Program-made: the position numbers and the translations under genes
Notes under the pieces: generated by a model
The model's database searches: none
What the model was told of the DNA's origin: nothing
What the model saw: only the letters and a program-made list of their open reading frames with translations
Shown here: positions 30,502-39,011 of the stretch, one piece after another
How positions within the stretch are numbered: the stretch's first letter is position 1
Layout of the letters: each line of letters opens with the position of its first letter
Assembly (NCBI RefSeq): GCF_001905545.1
Contig: NZ_LIPD01000004.1
Location: 412,610-476,609 of the forward strand
DNA length: 64,000 bases
Source: Streptomyces sp. CB02056
GTDB lineage: Bacteria > Actinomycetota > Actinomycetes > Streptomycetales > Streptomycetaceae
Direction: 5' to 3'

Positions 30502-31254
30502 TCAGCCGCGCAGCGGGATGCCGGGTCGGTCCGCCTGGGGGCGGTCGACGGGGGTGCTGCGGTCGGTCGTGGTGCGGTCGACGGGGGTGCGGTCGATCGT
30601 GCTGCGGTCGATGCCGGGGCGGTCCAGCGGGCCCCGGTCCAGCGCGCCCCGGTCGATGCCGGTTCGGTCGATGCCGGTTCGGTCGATGGGCGTGCGGTCG
30701 ATCGTGGTGCGGTCCATCGGCGCGCGGTCGATGCCGGTGCGGTCGATCGTGGCGCGCTCCAGGGCGCGACCGTCCAGGCCGCCCTGGCGGGCCGCCGGGA
30801 CGGTCGTGGCCAGTCCGGTGCGCTCGGTGCCCGTGGGCAGCTCCTCGGAGCGGTCCGGACGGGCCTGGCCCGGGACGGCGCCGCTCGCGGCGAGGAGTTC
30901 GCTGGTCGGCCGGCGCATCCCGTAGCGCCGGTGCACCGCCTGCTTGGTGACCCCGAGGGCGGAGCCCACCGAGTCCCAGGAGAACCCCAGCGCCCGGTCG
31001 AACTCGACCGCCGCCGCCACCAGGGTCTCCACGCTCTCCCGCAGCTCCTGTGCCAGGCGCACGGTCGGCGCCGGCGCCCGCCCGTACACCACGAAGCCGG
31101 CCGAGGTGCTCGGTCGGCGCGGACGGTAGACGTTGCCCAGTTGAGCGGTGAGCGTCCGCAGCGCGTCGACCTGCCGCCTCACCCGCTCGATGTCCCGCAC
31201 CAGCAGGTGCAGGCTCGCCCGCGCCCGGGCGTCGTGGTTGATCTGCTCGGCCAT
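30502..31254 (-). CDS. HTH protein with a 13-unit pentapeptide (hDRxx) tail
   Basis: 250 residues. A helical N-terminal part (1-85) is followed by a sigma-region-4/AsnC-like helix-turn-helix, [22 protein letters not shown] at about 91-112. A Pro/Gly-rich linker leads to residues 170-234, which are 13 uninterrupted pentapeptides of the form (I/L/M/V)DRxx, such as IDRTG, MDRTT and LDRGP. The tail then degenerates (VDRP, ADRP). The HTH suggests DNA binding. The repeat is not the A(D/N)LxF pentapeptide family and its role is unknown. It is leftward, in the core priA-def region. Confidence 0.78.
   Translation of the reverse strand: MAEQINHDARARASLHLLVRDIERVRRQVDALRTLTAQLGNVYRPRRPSTSAGFVVYGRAPAPTVRLAQELRESVETLVAAAVEFDRALGFSWDSVGSALGVTKQAVHRRYGMRRPTSELLAASGAVPGQARPDRSEELPTGTERTGLATTVPAARQGGLDGRALERATIDRTGIDRAPMDRTTIDRTPIDRTGIDRTGIDRGALDRGPLDRPGIDRSTIDRTPVDRTTTDRSTPVDRPQADRPGIPLRG
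30553..30747 (-). repeat. 15-bp tandem repeat, 13 copies, coding for hDRxx
   Basis: Thirteen consecutive 15-bp units on the minus strand, each with a conserved ATCGACCG-like core (hydrophobic-Asp-Arg), encode residues 170-234 of the HTH protein. Copy number is likely to vary between strains. Confidence 0.85.
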
Positions 31255-31566
31255 GGCCTACGTGCCACCTTCCGTACGGTTCAGCTCGGCCGGGACGCGG
31301 TGTCCCGTTGCGCCCGGCCCCGGTCAATCTCTCTTGACCAACGCCGAAGCGGGGGCCGGGGTAACGCGGCTCGGCACAGTCGGGGCGTGCCGGGCGGCGA
31401 TCCGGTGCTGATCCGGCGCCGGTCCGGGCCCTGAGGCGGTGCCGGTCCGGTGCCGGTCCGGACTCCGGGGAAGCCCTCGGCGGGCGGCCGCGCGGGTTGC
31501 ATAGACTGGCGGGTGAACCAGCCGCCGACCGCAGCCCGCGCCCCTACGGACAGGAGCCCGTACCCC
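31255..31566. other. Intergenic region between HTH gene and def
   Basis: 312 bases holding the promoters of the divergent HTH gene and def. TTGACC at 31333-31338 is a possible -35 element. The stretch 31430-31465 has repeated GGTGCCGGTCCG-like motifs. No gene is seen. Confidence 0.4.
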
Positions 31567-32112
31567 GTGGCGATCCAGCCGATCCGTCTCTTCGGAGACC
31601 CCGTCCTGCGGTCCACCGCCCAGCCGGTGACCACCTTCGACAAGGAACTGCGCAAGCTGGTCGGCGACCTCACCGACACCATGCTGGACGCCCCCGGCGC
31701 CGGCCTCGCCGCGCCGCAACTCGGCGTCTCGCTGCGGGTGTTCACGTACCACGTGGACGGCGTCACCGGGCACCTGATCAACCCGGACCTGTCGCTGAGC
31801 GAGGAGGAGCAGGACGGCCCCGAGGGCTGCCTGTCGCTGCCGGGCCTGCGCTACGACACCACGCGCGCGTACGGCGTGGTGGCCAAGGGCTTCAACATGT
31901 ACGGCGATCCGGTGACGGTGGAGGGCACGCAGTTGCTCGCCCGGTGCATCCAGCACGAGACCGACCACCTGGACGGCATCATCTTCATCGACCGACTGGA
32001 CCGCGAGCAGCGCAAGGCCGCGCTGAAGGCGATCCGGGAGGCGGACTGGGGCGCCGGGCCGGCCCCGGTGGTCAAGGTCTCGCCGCACAGCACCTTCGGG
32101 TCCGCCCGCTGA
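31567..32112 (+). CDS. def: Peptide deformylase
   Basis: 181 residues from GTG 31567. It removes the formyl group from nascent N-terminal methionine. The three motifs are GAGLAAPQ (44-51), EGCLS (86-90, metal Cys) and HETDH (130-134, metal His and catalytic Glu). It is paired with fmt, the enzyme that adds the formyl group. Confidence 0.97.
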   Translation: MAIQPIRLFGDPVLRSTAQPVTTFDKELRKLVGDLTDTMLDAPGAGLAAPQLGVSLRVFTYHVDGVTGHLINPDLSLSEEEQDGPEGCLSLPGLRYDTTRAYGVVAKGFNMYGDPVTVEGTQLLARCIQHETDHLDGIIFIDRLDREQRKAALKAIREADWGAGPAPVVKVSPHSTFGSAR

Positions 32113-32230
32113 GTCCGGCCGGTTCCTTCGGTTCCGTCGCTGCCGGCGGTCCTGGTGGCCCCGGTGGTCTTCCCCGGTCGTTGTCGGTCTTCGTTGGTTT
32201 CTTGAACTTCCGTTTACAGAAAGGCACTTG

Positions 32231-33169
32231 ATGCGTCTCGTCTTCGCCGGCACCCCCGAGGTCGCCGTTCCCGCCCTGGACGCCCTGCTCGCCTCGGACC
32301 GGCACGAGGTCGTCGCCGTGGTCACCCGCCCCGACGCCCCGGCCGGGCGCGGGCGCAAGCTGGTCGCCAGCCCCGTCGCCCAGCGCGCCGAGGAGGCCGG
32401 GATCGAGGTCCTCAAGCCGGCGAAGCCCAGCGACCCGGACTTCGTCGCCCGGCTCACCGAACTCGCCCCCGACTGCTGCCCGGTGGTCGCCTACGGCGCG
32501 CTGCTGCGCCCCGGCACCCTGGAGATCCCCAAGCACGGCTGGGTCAACCTGCACTTCTCGCTGCTGCCCGCCTGGCGTGGCGCTGCCCCGGTCCAGCACG
32601 CGGTGCTGGCCGGCGACGAGGTCACCGGCGCGTCCACCTTCCTGATCGAGCAGGGCCTGGACTCCGGCCCGGTCTACGGCGTGATCACCGAGGAGATCCG
32701 CCCGACCGACACCAGCGGCGAGCTGCTCACCCGGCTCTCCCTCTCCGGTGCGCGGCTACTCGCGGCCACCATGGACGGCATCGAGGACGGCTCCCTGCAC
32801 GCCGTGCCGCAGCCGGCCGAGGGCGTCACGCTCGCGCCGAAGATCAGCGTCGAGGACGCGCGGATCGACTGGAGCCACCCCGCGCTGCGGATCGACCGGG
32901 TGGTGCGCGGCTGCGCGCCGGCGCCGGGGGCCTGGACGGAGTTCCGGGGTGAGCGGCTGAAGGTCACCGGGCCGGTCAGGCTGCTGCCGGACTCCACCGA
33001 GCTGGCGCCGGGCGAGGTCGCGATGGCGGGCAAGAACAGTGTCCGGGTCGGGACCGGCAGCCACGACATCGAGCTCGGGGAGGTGCGTCCGCAGGGGAAG
33101 AAGGAGATGCGGGCCGCCGACTGGGCCCGGGGCGCGCGCCTGGAGGCGGGGGAGCGCTTCGGGGGCTGA
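32231..33169 (+). CDS. fmt: Methionyl-tRNA formyltransferase
   Basis: 312 residues. It formylates initiator Met-tRNA using 10-formyl-tetrahydrofolate. Catalytic Asn106 and His108 (VNLHFS) and the signature [11 protein letters not shown] (110-120) are present, with a C-terminal OB-fold tRNA-binding domain. ATG 32231 follows AGAAAGGCACTTG; TTG 32228 is possible. Confidence 0.97.
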   Translation: MRLVFAGTPEVAVPALDALLASDRHEVVAVVTRPDAPAGRGRKLVASPVAQRAEEAGIEVLKPAKPSDPDFVARLTELAPDCCPVVAYGALLRPGTLEIPKHGWVNLHFSLLPAWRGAAPVQHAVLAGDEVTGASTFLIEQGLDSGPVYGVITEEIRPTDTSGELLTRLSLSGARLLAATMDGIEDGSLHAVPQPAEGVTLAPKISVEDARIDWSHPALRIDRVVRGCAPAPGAWTEFRGERLKVTGPVRLLPDSTELAPGEVAMAGKNSVRVGTGSHDIELGEVRPQGKKEMRAADWARGARLEAGERFGG

Positions 33170-33175
33170 CGCTCC

Positions 33176-33290
33176 GGTTTGGCGCTACTGTTCGTTTGAG
33201 ATCGTCCGTGTTCGCTCGACTTCGTTGTCGTCCGATTGCGTTGTCGTCCGAGTTCGTTGCTAACCACCGTTCGTTGATAACCACCGCAGC
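33176..33290 (+). repeat. Short imperfect TCGTT/CGTCCG repeats between fmt and rsmB
   Basis: About 115 bases, clearly lower in GC than the surroundings, contain repeated words: CGTTGTCGTCCGA occurs twice, GTTCGTTG twice and TAACCACCG twice. It may be a slippage-prone leader of rsmB. Confidence 0.6.
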
Positions 33291-33304
33291 ACCTTGAGGT
33301 ACCT

Positions 33305-34738
33305 GTGACCACCCCCAGCGCCAAGCGCGCCCCCCGCCCGCACCGCCGCCCGAAGAAGGACCCGGCCCGGATCGTCGCGTTCCGCGCGCTTCGTGCCGTC
33401 GACGAGCGCGACGCGTACGCCAACCTGATCCTGCCCTCGCTGCTCCGCGAGGCCGAGCAGAAGGGCATGGACCGGCGCGACGCCGCCCTCGCCACCGAAC
33501 TGGTCTACGGCACCCTGCGCCTGCAGGGCACCTACGACGCGGTCATCGCCGCCTGCATCGACCGGCCGCTCGGCAAGGTCGACCCGCCGGTGCTGGACGT
33601 GCTCTCGCTCGGCGCCCACCAGCTGCTCACCACCCGCATCCCCAGCCACGCGGCCGTCTCGGCGACCGTCGAGCTGGCCCGGGTGGTGCTCGGCGACGGC
33701 AAGGCCAAGTTCGTCAACGCCGTGCTGCGCCGGATCAGCGCCCACGACCTGGACGCCTGGATCGAGAAGGTCGCCCCGCCGTACGACAAGGACGCCGAGG
33801 ACCACCTGGCGGTCGTGCACTCGCACCCGCGCTGGGTGGTCTCCGCGCTCTGGGACTCGCTCGGCCGCTGGCAGCCGGACGCCTCCGGGCGCGCCGCGAT
33901 GGAGGAGCTGCTGCGGGCCGACAACGAGCGGCCCGAGGTCACCCTGGTCGCCCGCCCCGGCCGGGCCACCGTCGACGAGCTGGCTGACGCCCTGCCCGAG
34001 GCCGAACCGGGCCGCTGGTCCCCGTTCGCCCTGCGGCTCGCCGAGGGCGGCGACCCGGGCGCGGTCGCGGCGGTCCAGGAGAACCGGGCGGGCGTGCAGG
34101 ACGAGGGCAGCCAGCTGGTCGCGCTGGCACTGGCCGCGGCGCCGCTGGACGGGCCGGACCGGCTCTGGCTGGACGGCTGCGCGGGCCCCGGCGGCAAGGC
34201 CGCGCTGCTCGGCGCGCTGGCCGCCGAGCGGGGCGCGGCGCTGGTCGCGAGCGAGAAGCAGCCGCACCGGGCCCGGCTGGTGGCACGGGCGCTGGCGGGC
34301 AACCCCGGCCCGTACACCGTGATCGCGGCCGACGGGACGCGCCCGGCCTGGCGGTCCGAAGGCTTCGACCGGGTGCTGGTCGACGTGCCGTGCTCCGGCC
34401 TCGGCGCGCTGCGCCGCCGCCCGGAGGCGCGCTGGCGGCGCCGGCCGGCGGACATCGCCGCCTTCGGCCCGCTCCAGCGGGACCTGCTGCGTTCGGCCAT
34501 CGAGGCCACCCGGGTCGGCGGCGTGGTCGGCTACGCGACCTGCTCGCCGCACCTCGCGGAGACCCGGGCGGTCGTGGACGACGTGCTGCGGGCCGAGGGC
34601 GGCCGGGTCGAGTGGATCGACGCGCGCCCGCTGCTGCCCGGCGTCCCGGCGCTCGGCGACGGCCCGGACGTGCAGCTGTGGCCGCACCTGCACGGGACGG
34701 ACGCGATGTACCTGGCGCTGCTGCGGCGTACCGCCTGA
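33305..34738 (+). CDS. rsmB: 16S rRNA (cytosine-967-C5)-methyltransferase
   Basis: 477 residues from GTG 33305 (GAGG seven bases upstream). An N-terminal NusB-like RNA-binding domain (ARIVAFRALRAVDERDAYANLIL) precedes a SAM-dependent RsmB/NOL1 fold. SAM-binding DGCAGPGGKAALLG and both catalytic cysteines (DVPCSGLG and YATCSPHLAE) are present. It closes the def-fmt-rsmB translation cluster. After it the region becomes accessory. Confidence 0.96.
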   Translation: MTTPSAKRAPRPHRRPKKDPARIVAFRALRAVDERDAYANLILPSLLREAEQKGMDRRDAALATELVYGTLRLQGTYDAVIAACIDRPLGKVDPPVLDVLSLGAHQLLTTRIPSHAAVSATVELARVVLGDGKAKFVNAVLRRISAHDLDAWIEKVAPPYDKDAEDHLAVVHSHPRWVVSALWDSLGRWQPDASGRAAMEELLRADNERPEVTLVARPGRATVDELADALPEAEPGRWSPFALRLAEGGDPGAVAAVQENRAGVQDEGSQLVALALAAAPLDGPDRLWLDGCAGPGGKAALLGALAAERGAALVASEKQPHRARLVARALAGNPGPYTVIAADGTRPAWRSEGFDRVLVDVPCSGLGALRRRPEARWRRRPADIAAFGPLQRDLLRSAIEATRVGGVVGYATCSPHLAETRAVVDDVLRAEGGRVEWIDARPLLPGVPALGDGPDVQLWPHLHGTDAMYLALLRRTA

Positions 34739-35089
34739 CGGCGGGGTACCGATGCCGCCTCCCCGGTCGGGGTCGCTTCCCCGGTCGGGGTCGTCGCTTC
34801 GGCCGGGGTCGTCGCTTCGGCCGGGGTCGTCGCTTCGGTGGGGAGGCCGGCCGGTCGGCTCCGGCGGGTGAACCGCCGCCTGTCCGGGCGGGGTTGACGC
34901 GGCGTCGGATGTCGGCTTCCATGGCTGCTGTGTAGCCGCTCGGCTGCATGATCTTTGGGGGGCAGGCTTCGTCGCGTCGAGCGGCGGAAGCCGGGGAAGC
35001 AACCCCACAAGACATGCGGCGCGATGCGGCTGTTTCGTTGTGTGGAGTCGGATCCTCGGCGCTGCCCTCCCCGGCCGTGGGAGGCGGCA
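34739..35089. other. Intergenic region rsmB to small membrane protein
   Basis: 351 bases containing the 18-bp tandem repeat and then no convincing gene. Reading frames here lack recognisable protein features. The region marks the border between core and accessory DNA. Confidence 0.4.
34761..34838 (+). repeat. 18-bp tandem repeat after rsmB
   Basis: Two perfect copies of GGCCGGGGTCGTCGCTTC (34801-34818, 34819-34836) are preceded by two degenerate copies (CCGGTCGGGGTCG...CTTC). They lie directly after the rsmB stop. Confidence 0.7.
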
Positions 35090-35344
35090 GTGTCATCGGA
35101 GATTCGACGTTCGACGGGGGAGCCTGCCGGTTCGCGGGGTGACGGTGGTGCCGGGACGGACGGCCGCGCGCTCGATCTGATCGCCCTGATGTCGATCCTG
35201 GCGGTGTGCACCCTGATCTGCCTGCTGGCCGGTACGGGGGCGCTCCAGGCGGTCATCGGCGCGGCGGGCATCCTGTTCGCCGCCTGGCGGACACCGCGGC
35301 GCTCCGGGCGGGAGGAGGGGCGTCGGCGCGGGCCCCGTGGGTGA
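35090..35344 (+). CDS. Small membrane protein, 84 residues
   Basis: GTG 35090 has GGAGG six bases upstream. Residues 1-28 are polar and Gly/Arg-rich. One long hydrophobic segment or a hairpin of two (ALDLIALMSILAVCTLICLL and ALQAVIGAAGILFAAW) follows, then a basic tail RTPRRSGREEGRRRG. The positive ends suggest a cytoplasmic C-terminus. No family recognised. A start further upstream would add a cysteine-rich basic stretch that looks non-coding. Confidence 0.5.
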   Translation: MSSEIRRSTGEPAGSRGDGGAGTDGRALDLIALMSILAVCTLICLLAGTGALQAVIGAAGILFAAWRTPRRSGREEGRRRGPRG

Positions 35345-35401
35345 GGCGGGGGCGGCCGCGGCCGTGGGCGGCTTGCATCTCCCGTAGGGGGAGGTAGCAG
35401 G

Positions 35402-36514
35402 GTGGTGGCCATGAACGGCGACGCGCTCTGGACGATCGGTGAGCTGGCCCGGCGCACGGGGCTGACGGTCAAGACCGTCCGCTTCTACTCGGACCAGGGG
35501 ATCGTGTCGCCGGCCGACCGCAACCCGGCCGGCCACCGGCGGTACGGCCCCGAGGCCGTCGCACGCCTCGAAGCAGGCCCTCTCTTTCGGACCACGCCGG
35601 GTGCGCGACGCCGGAGCACGCACCTCGCCGCGTTGTCGTCGGTCGCCGATGCTCCGCATGGACTCCCTCCTCCGCCTTGCGATGCACGCACTCCGACGCC
35701 GCGCGCTGATCCGACGTGGTCCGAAAGAGAGGACCTAATCCACACCCTGCGGGAACTCGGGCTCGGACTACCCGCGATCCGACGGGTGGTGGAGCGTGAA
35801 CTGACGCCGGCCGACGTCGCCGCCGCGCAGGCGGAGGCGATCGACCTCCAGATCCGGGTGCTGCGGCTGCGGCGGGCGGTGCTCGGGGCGGTGGCCCGGC
35901 TCGGTTCCACACCTGAGGAGTTGACGCTCGTGCACCGGTTGGCCCGGCTCACGGAGGATGAACGGGGACGCCTGATCGGGGAGTTCCTGACGGGGGTGTT
36001 CGGCGGGATCGAAGACGGCGGGATCGGGGACGGCGGGCGGTTCGCCGCGGTGGCGCGCTCGTTGACGCCGGAGCTGCCGGAGGAGCCGTCGGTCGAACAG
36101 GTCGAGGCCTGGGTGGAGTTGGCGCAGCTGGCGGGGGACGCCGGGTTCCGGGCACTGCTGCGCGGGCTCGCCGAGGCGGAGGCCGCGGAGGCGGCCGGCA
36201 CGGGGCTGCCGAGGCCCGGACTGGCAGTGGCGGTGCGGGAGTTGGCCGGGCCGGCGGTCGCGGCCGGGGTGGAGCCCGGGTCGGCGGAGGCGGCGGCGGT
36301 CGTCGCGGTGCTGGTGGAGCGGTACGGGCGGTGCTGCGCGGGGGCGGTGCCGGGGGAAGCCGGGGCGGTGCGCGACCGGTTGGCGGAGCGGCTGGGGGCG
36401 ATGGCCGATCCGCGGCGGGAGCGGTACCTGGAGCTGCTGGCGGTGGTCAACGGTTGGGCCGCGCCGGAGAGTTGGGCGGCCGAGGTGGACTGGGCGGTGC
36501 GCGCGGTGGCGTGA
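35402..36514 (+). CDS. MerR-family regulator interrupted in frame by a 162-bp MITE-like insertion
   Basis: 370 residues. The MerR winged HTH starts TIGELARRTGLTVKTVRFYSDQG and reaches VARLE at residue 57. In other MerR proteins this continues directly into (E)LIxTLRELGxxL, but here that continuation (DLIHTLRELGLGLPAIRRVVE) begins at about residue 111. The 54 residues between are low-complexity and Pro/Arg-rich and come from the inverted-repeat element at 35575-35736. The frame is kept, so a full-length protein can be made, but the insert splits the DNA-binding domain. The C-terminal 250 residues are a helical effector-type domain of unknown ligand. Whether it still binds DNA is unknown. Confidence 0.75.
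   Translation: MVAMNGDALWTIGELARRTGLTVKTVRFYSDQGIVSPADRNPAGHRRYGPEAVARLEAGPLFRTTPGARRRSTHLAALSSVADAPHGLPPPPCDARTPTPRADPTWSEREDLIHTLRELGLGLPAIRRVVERELTPADVAAAQAEAIDLQIRVLRLRRAVLGAVARLGSTPEELTLVHRLARLTEDERGRLIGEFLTGVFGGIEDGGIGDGGRFAAVARSLTPELPEEPSVEQVEAWVELAQLAGDAGFRALLRGLAEAEAAEAAGTGLPRPGLAVAVRELAGPAVAAGVEPGSAEAAAVVAVLVERYGRCCAGAVPGEAGAVRDRLAERLGAMADPRRERYLELLAVVNGWAAPESWAAEVDWAVRAVA
35575..35736. mobile_element. MITE-like element inside the MerR gene
   Basis: 162 bp bounded by 22-bp terminal inverted repeats (35575-35596 and 35715-35736) that match at 21 of 22 positions, beginning AGG(C/T)CCTCTCTTTCGG. The inverted repeat continues imperfectly inwards (GCGCGaCGcCGGAG against GCGCGgCGtCGGAG). 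It encodes no transposase. Its length, exactly 54 codons, and lack of stops in this frame keep the host gene open. No clear target duplication is seen. Similarity to ends of IS5-type elements is a guess. Confidence 0.8.
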
Positions 36515-36585
36515 GTCGGGGCTGCTCGGCGGCGAGGTGGCGAGGTGGTGGGGCCGTGGGGCCGTGGGGTGGTGGGTCTGTACGG

Positions 36586-37035
36586 CTACCGGCGGGTGGG
36601 GCCGGAGAAGGTGGTGAGGAAGGCGTGGGCCTGGGCGCGGAGGTGGTCGACCGGCGGGTCCTCGCAGATCACCTCCAGGCCGAGTCCGGTGGCCCGGCCC
36701 AGGTCGTAGTAGGACTGGTAGGCGAGGTACGGGCGGTGGTCGTCGGTGGGGTCGAGGCCGACGGCGAAGGTCGCGAAGTGGGGCTGCGGCCCGCCCGGGG
36801 CGGGGGCCGGCCCGCTGCGGGAGAGCTGCCACTCGAACTCGTACGGCTCGGGTTCGGCGGGCAGGTCCAGCAGGGCCTGGGCGAGCCGGCGGACCTCGTC
36901 CGGGTTCGCGAAGGGGATCGACTCCGACGAGGAGGGGGCCGAGGCGAGCAGTTCCCAGGCGTCGCCGTTGTGGCCGACGGTCAGGGCCCACTCGCCGCTC
37001 GGGTCCTGCCAGCGGCAGCTGATGATCGGGTCCAC
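36586..37035 (-). CDS. Conserved hypothetical protein
   Basis: 149 residues from GTG 37035, chosen because GGAGG lies nine bases before it; ATG 37080 would add 15 residues. It is a small soluble alpha/beta protein starting VDPIISCRWQDPSGEWALTVGHNG, acidic, with a Pro-rich middle (SGPAPAPGGPQPHF) and a YLAYQSYYDLGRATGLGLEV core. It has no recognised motif and stands alone leftward. Confidence 0.6.
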   Translation of the reverse strand: MDPIISCRWQDPSGEWALTVGHNGDAWELLASAPSSSESIPFANPDEVRRLAQALLDLPAEPEPYEFEWQLSRSGPAPAPGGPQPHFATFAVGLDPTDDHRPYLAYQSYYDLGRATGLGLEVICEDPPVDHLRAQAHAFLTTFSGPTRR

Positions 37036-37208
37036 GGCGGTCAACCTCCCTGTGGCGCTGGATCGTTCGTACCTCATCATGGTGGCACACCGGTCGCTGC
37101 GGGGGCTCCGGCCGCGAGCCGTCCTCGGGTCCGTTGCCAGGCTTCCTGGAGCGTGCGGCAGCCGTGGCCCGCTCCGGGTGCGCCCTGCGGGGCGGGTCGG
37201 TCAGCCGG

Positions 37209-37556
37209 TCAGTCGGTGACGGGGGCCGGGTGCCAGGGGCGGTCGGGGCGCGTCTGGACCGGGGCGGAGGTGAGGCGCAGCGCGTAGACCTCGCGGTCGG
37301 TGGCCTCGTACGGGACCTGGCCGAGGTACTCGTGGCCGGTCAGGTGGCACCAGGCGGGGAGGTCGAGCGGGGCGGCGGGGTCGGTGGTGTGGATGTGGAC
37401 CGCCGCGCCGGCGGGGAGGTGCGCGATCCGGGCGCGCAGCCGGAGCAGGAGCTGGACGCAGAGCAGGCCGGTGCCGTCGATGGTGAGGTCGGGGGCGTTC
37501 GGGGCGTCGGGGGTGGCGGTTTCGGGGGTCCCTGCGGTGGCGTCGGGGGCGGTCAT
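37209..37556 (-). CDS. TusA/SirA-like sulfur carrier protein with altered Cys motif
   Basis: 115 residues. A Thr/Ala/Pro-rich N-terminal tail is followed by a TusA-like fold: LTIDGTGLLCVQLLLRLRARIAHLPAG and VHIHTTDPAAPLDLPAWCHLTGHEYLG. In TusA the active Cys sits in a CPxP motif; here it is LLCVQ, keeping the Cys but not the prolines. Its ATG overlaps the stop of the methyltransferase gene upstream by four bases, so the two are coupled. Confidence 0.7.
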   Translation of the reverse strand: MTAPDATAGTPETATPDAPNAPDLTIDGTGLLCVQLLLRLRARIAHLPAGAAVHIHTTDPAAPLDLPAWCHLTGHEYLGQVPYEATDREVYALRLTSAPVQTRPDRPWHPAPVTD

Positions 37557-38239
37557 CGGGGCTTCTCCTGGGTGATGCGCCAGAGGCGGCGGGGCAGTTC
37601 GCCCTCCTCGAAGGGGTGGACGTCGGTCAGGTGCCAGCGTTCGGCGAGCCTGTCCACCAGTTCGCGGGGGAAGAAGTGGACGGCGAAGCCGCCGTGCTCC
37701 CAGATGTCGTCCCCGTGGCCGGTGCCGGCGCCGTAGTGGGCGTCGCCGGTGTGGCGGACGGTGTGGACGAGGGTGCCGCCCGGGCGCAGGACCCGGCGGA
37801 CCTCGGCGACGAGCGCCTCGATCTCCCCGGTGGAGAGTGCCATACAGAGCAGCATGTGGGCGAAGACCGCGTCGACGGAGGCGTCGGGGAGGGGCAGCGG
37901 GTCGCGGACGTCGTGGGTGAGGACCGAGAGCCGGTCGGCCAGGCCCTGGTCCGCCGCGGTGGCGCGCAGCTGCTCCAGGCCGGTCGGGCTGAAGTCGGCG
38001 GCCAGCACGCGGAAACCCGCCCGGGCGAAGTGCAGCGCGTCGCGTCCGTGACCGGCGCCGAGTTCCAGCACCTCCCGGGCCCCGGCGGCGGCGAACACTC
38101 CGGCGGCGTACTCGGCGGGGGCGGAGGGCCGCTCGCCGTACATCCCCGGGTTGGCGGTGTAGGTCTGCTGCCAGTGCGCGCGTTGGGCGTCCGCGAGGGC
38201 GCGCTCCGGGCCGGGCCCGGTGTCGGGGGTGTCGGTCAT
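37553..38239 (-). CDS. Class I SAM-dependent methyltransferase
   Basis: 228 residues from the ATG of MTDTPDTG; an upstream ATG at 38299 would add a Thr-rich stretch that looks non-coding. SAM motif I is VLELGAGHGRDALHFA, followed by VLAADFSPTGLEQL, and RVLRPGGTLVHTVRH marks motif III. It resembles tellurite-resistance TehB-like and ubiquinone-type methyltransferases; substrate unknown. It is coupled to the TusA-like gene downstream, hinting at sulfur or thiol chemistry, which is inference. Confidence 0.8.
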   Translation of the reverse strand: MTDTPDTGPGPERALADAQRAHWQQTYTANPGMYGERPSAPAEYAAGVFAAAGAREVLELGAGHGRDALHFARAGFRVLAADFSPTGLEQLRATAADQGLADRLSVLTHDVRDPLPLPDASVDAVFAHMLLCMALSTGEIEALVAEVRRVLRPGGTLVHTVRHTGDAHYGAGTGHGDDIWEHGGFAVHFFPRELVDRLAERWHLTDVHPFEEGELPRRLWRITQEKPR

Positions 38240-38398
38240 GGTGCGGCCCTTCGCGGGGGTGGGGGTGGTGCGGGTGGTGCCAGTGGTGCCGGACGACACG
38301 GGGGTGCCCGTGGTGCGGGGCCAGCCTAGGACGTGGGCTCGGGGGGAAGGTGTGGCGGGGTGCGGAAGGGCGTGCGCGGGGGCGGTGAGGCGGGCGGA

Positions 38399-38938
38399 TC
38401 AGCCGAGGTGCCGGCCGGGGGCGGTGCCGCCGAGGCGGGTGAGCAGGGCGGACAGCCGGCCGAGGTCCTCGGCGCTCCACTGCTCCGCCGCGAAGTGCTC
38501 GGCGGCGACCTTGCGGGCGGTGTACAGCATCTCGGCGAGCCGCTCGCGGCCGGTCGGGGTGAGGGCGGCGTAGGTGACCCGGGCGTCGCGGGCGGCGGCC
38601 TCGCGGGCGACCAGGCCGATCCGCTCCAGCGGTGCGAGGCCGCGGGTCACGCCGGAGGCGGTGAGCCCGAGGGCCTCGGCGAGGTCGACCCGGCGCATCC
38701 GGCCGCCGGGGGCCTGGGAGAGGTGGAGCAGCATGGTGAAGTCGGCCAGGCTGACGCCGTGCAGGCGGCTGAGGCCCGCGTCGAAGCGCTTGACCACGGC
38801 CGTCTGGGCGCGGACCAGCCGCAGGGCGGTGTCCAGGGGGTCGGGGTTCGGGCCCGTTGCGACCGGTGCGGTCGCGGCCCGGTCCACCTGGTCGGGCTGC
38901 TGCTGGTCTGAACGCTGATGGTCTGGACGCTCTGTCAT
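38399..38938 (-). CDS. MarR-family transcriptional regulator
   Basis: 179 residues. ATG 38938 lies just behind AAGGAGGT; the GTG two codons earlier is part of that ribosome site. After a disordered 35-residue start, the winged HTH is visible: LADFTMLLHLSQAPGGRMRRVDLAEALGLTASGVTRGLAPLERIGLV, and a wing with ARDARVTYAALT. The likely operator overlaps the inverted repeat at 38940-38994. Confidence 0.85.
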   Translation of the reverse strand: MTERPDHQRSDQQQPDQVDRAATAPVATGPNPDPLDTALRLVRAQTAVVKRFDAGLSRLHGVSLADFTMLLHLSQAPGGRMRRVDLAEALGLTASGVTRGLAPLERIGLVAREAAARDARVTYAALTPTGRERLAEMLYTARKVAAEHFAAEQWSAEDLGRLSALLTRLGGTAPGRHLG

Positions 38939-38939
38939 T

Positions 38940-38994
38940 GCCACCTCCTTGACTGCTCAAGTATAGCGCTAGGGCGAGCCGTCAAGGAGGTGGC
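38940..38994. promoter_or_regulatory. Perfect 14-bp inverted repeat spanning the marR ribosome site and promoter
   Basis: GCCACCTCCTTGAC (38940-38953) and GTCAAGGAGGTGGC (38981-38994) are exact reverse complements separated by 27 bases. The left arm contains the marR Shine-Dalgarno. The spacer includes a minus-strand TATACT -10-like box (plus strand AGTATA). It could be a MarR operator or a hairpin hiding the ribosome site. Confidence 0.65.
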
Positions 38995-39011
38995 GGAGGG
39001 GGAGGGGTGGG

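Noticed and set aside
30553..30747. The 15-bp tandem repeat as a CRISPR array
   Set aside because: Units are adjacent without spacers, in frame with a protein, and only 15 bp long.
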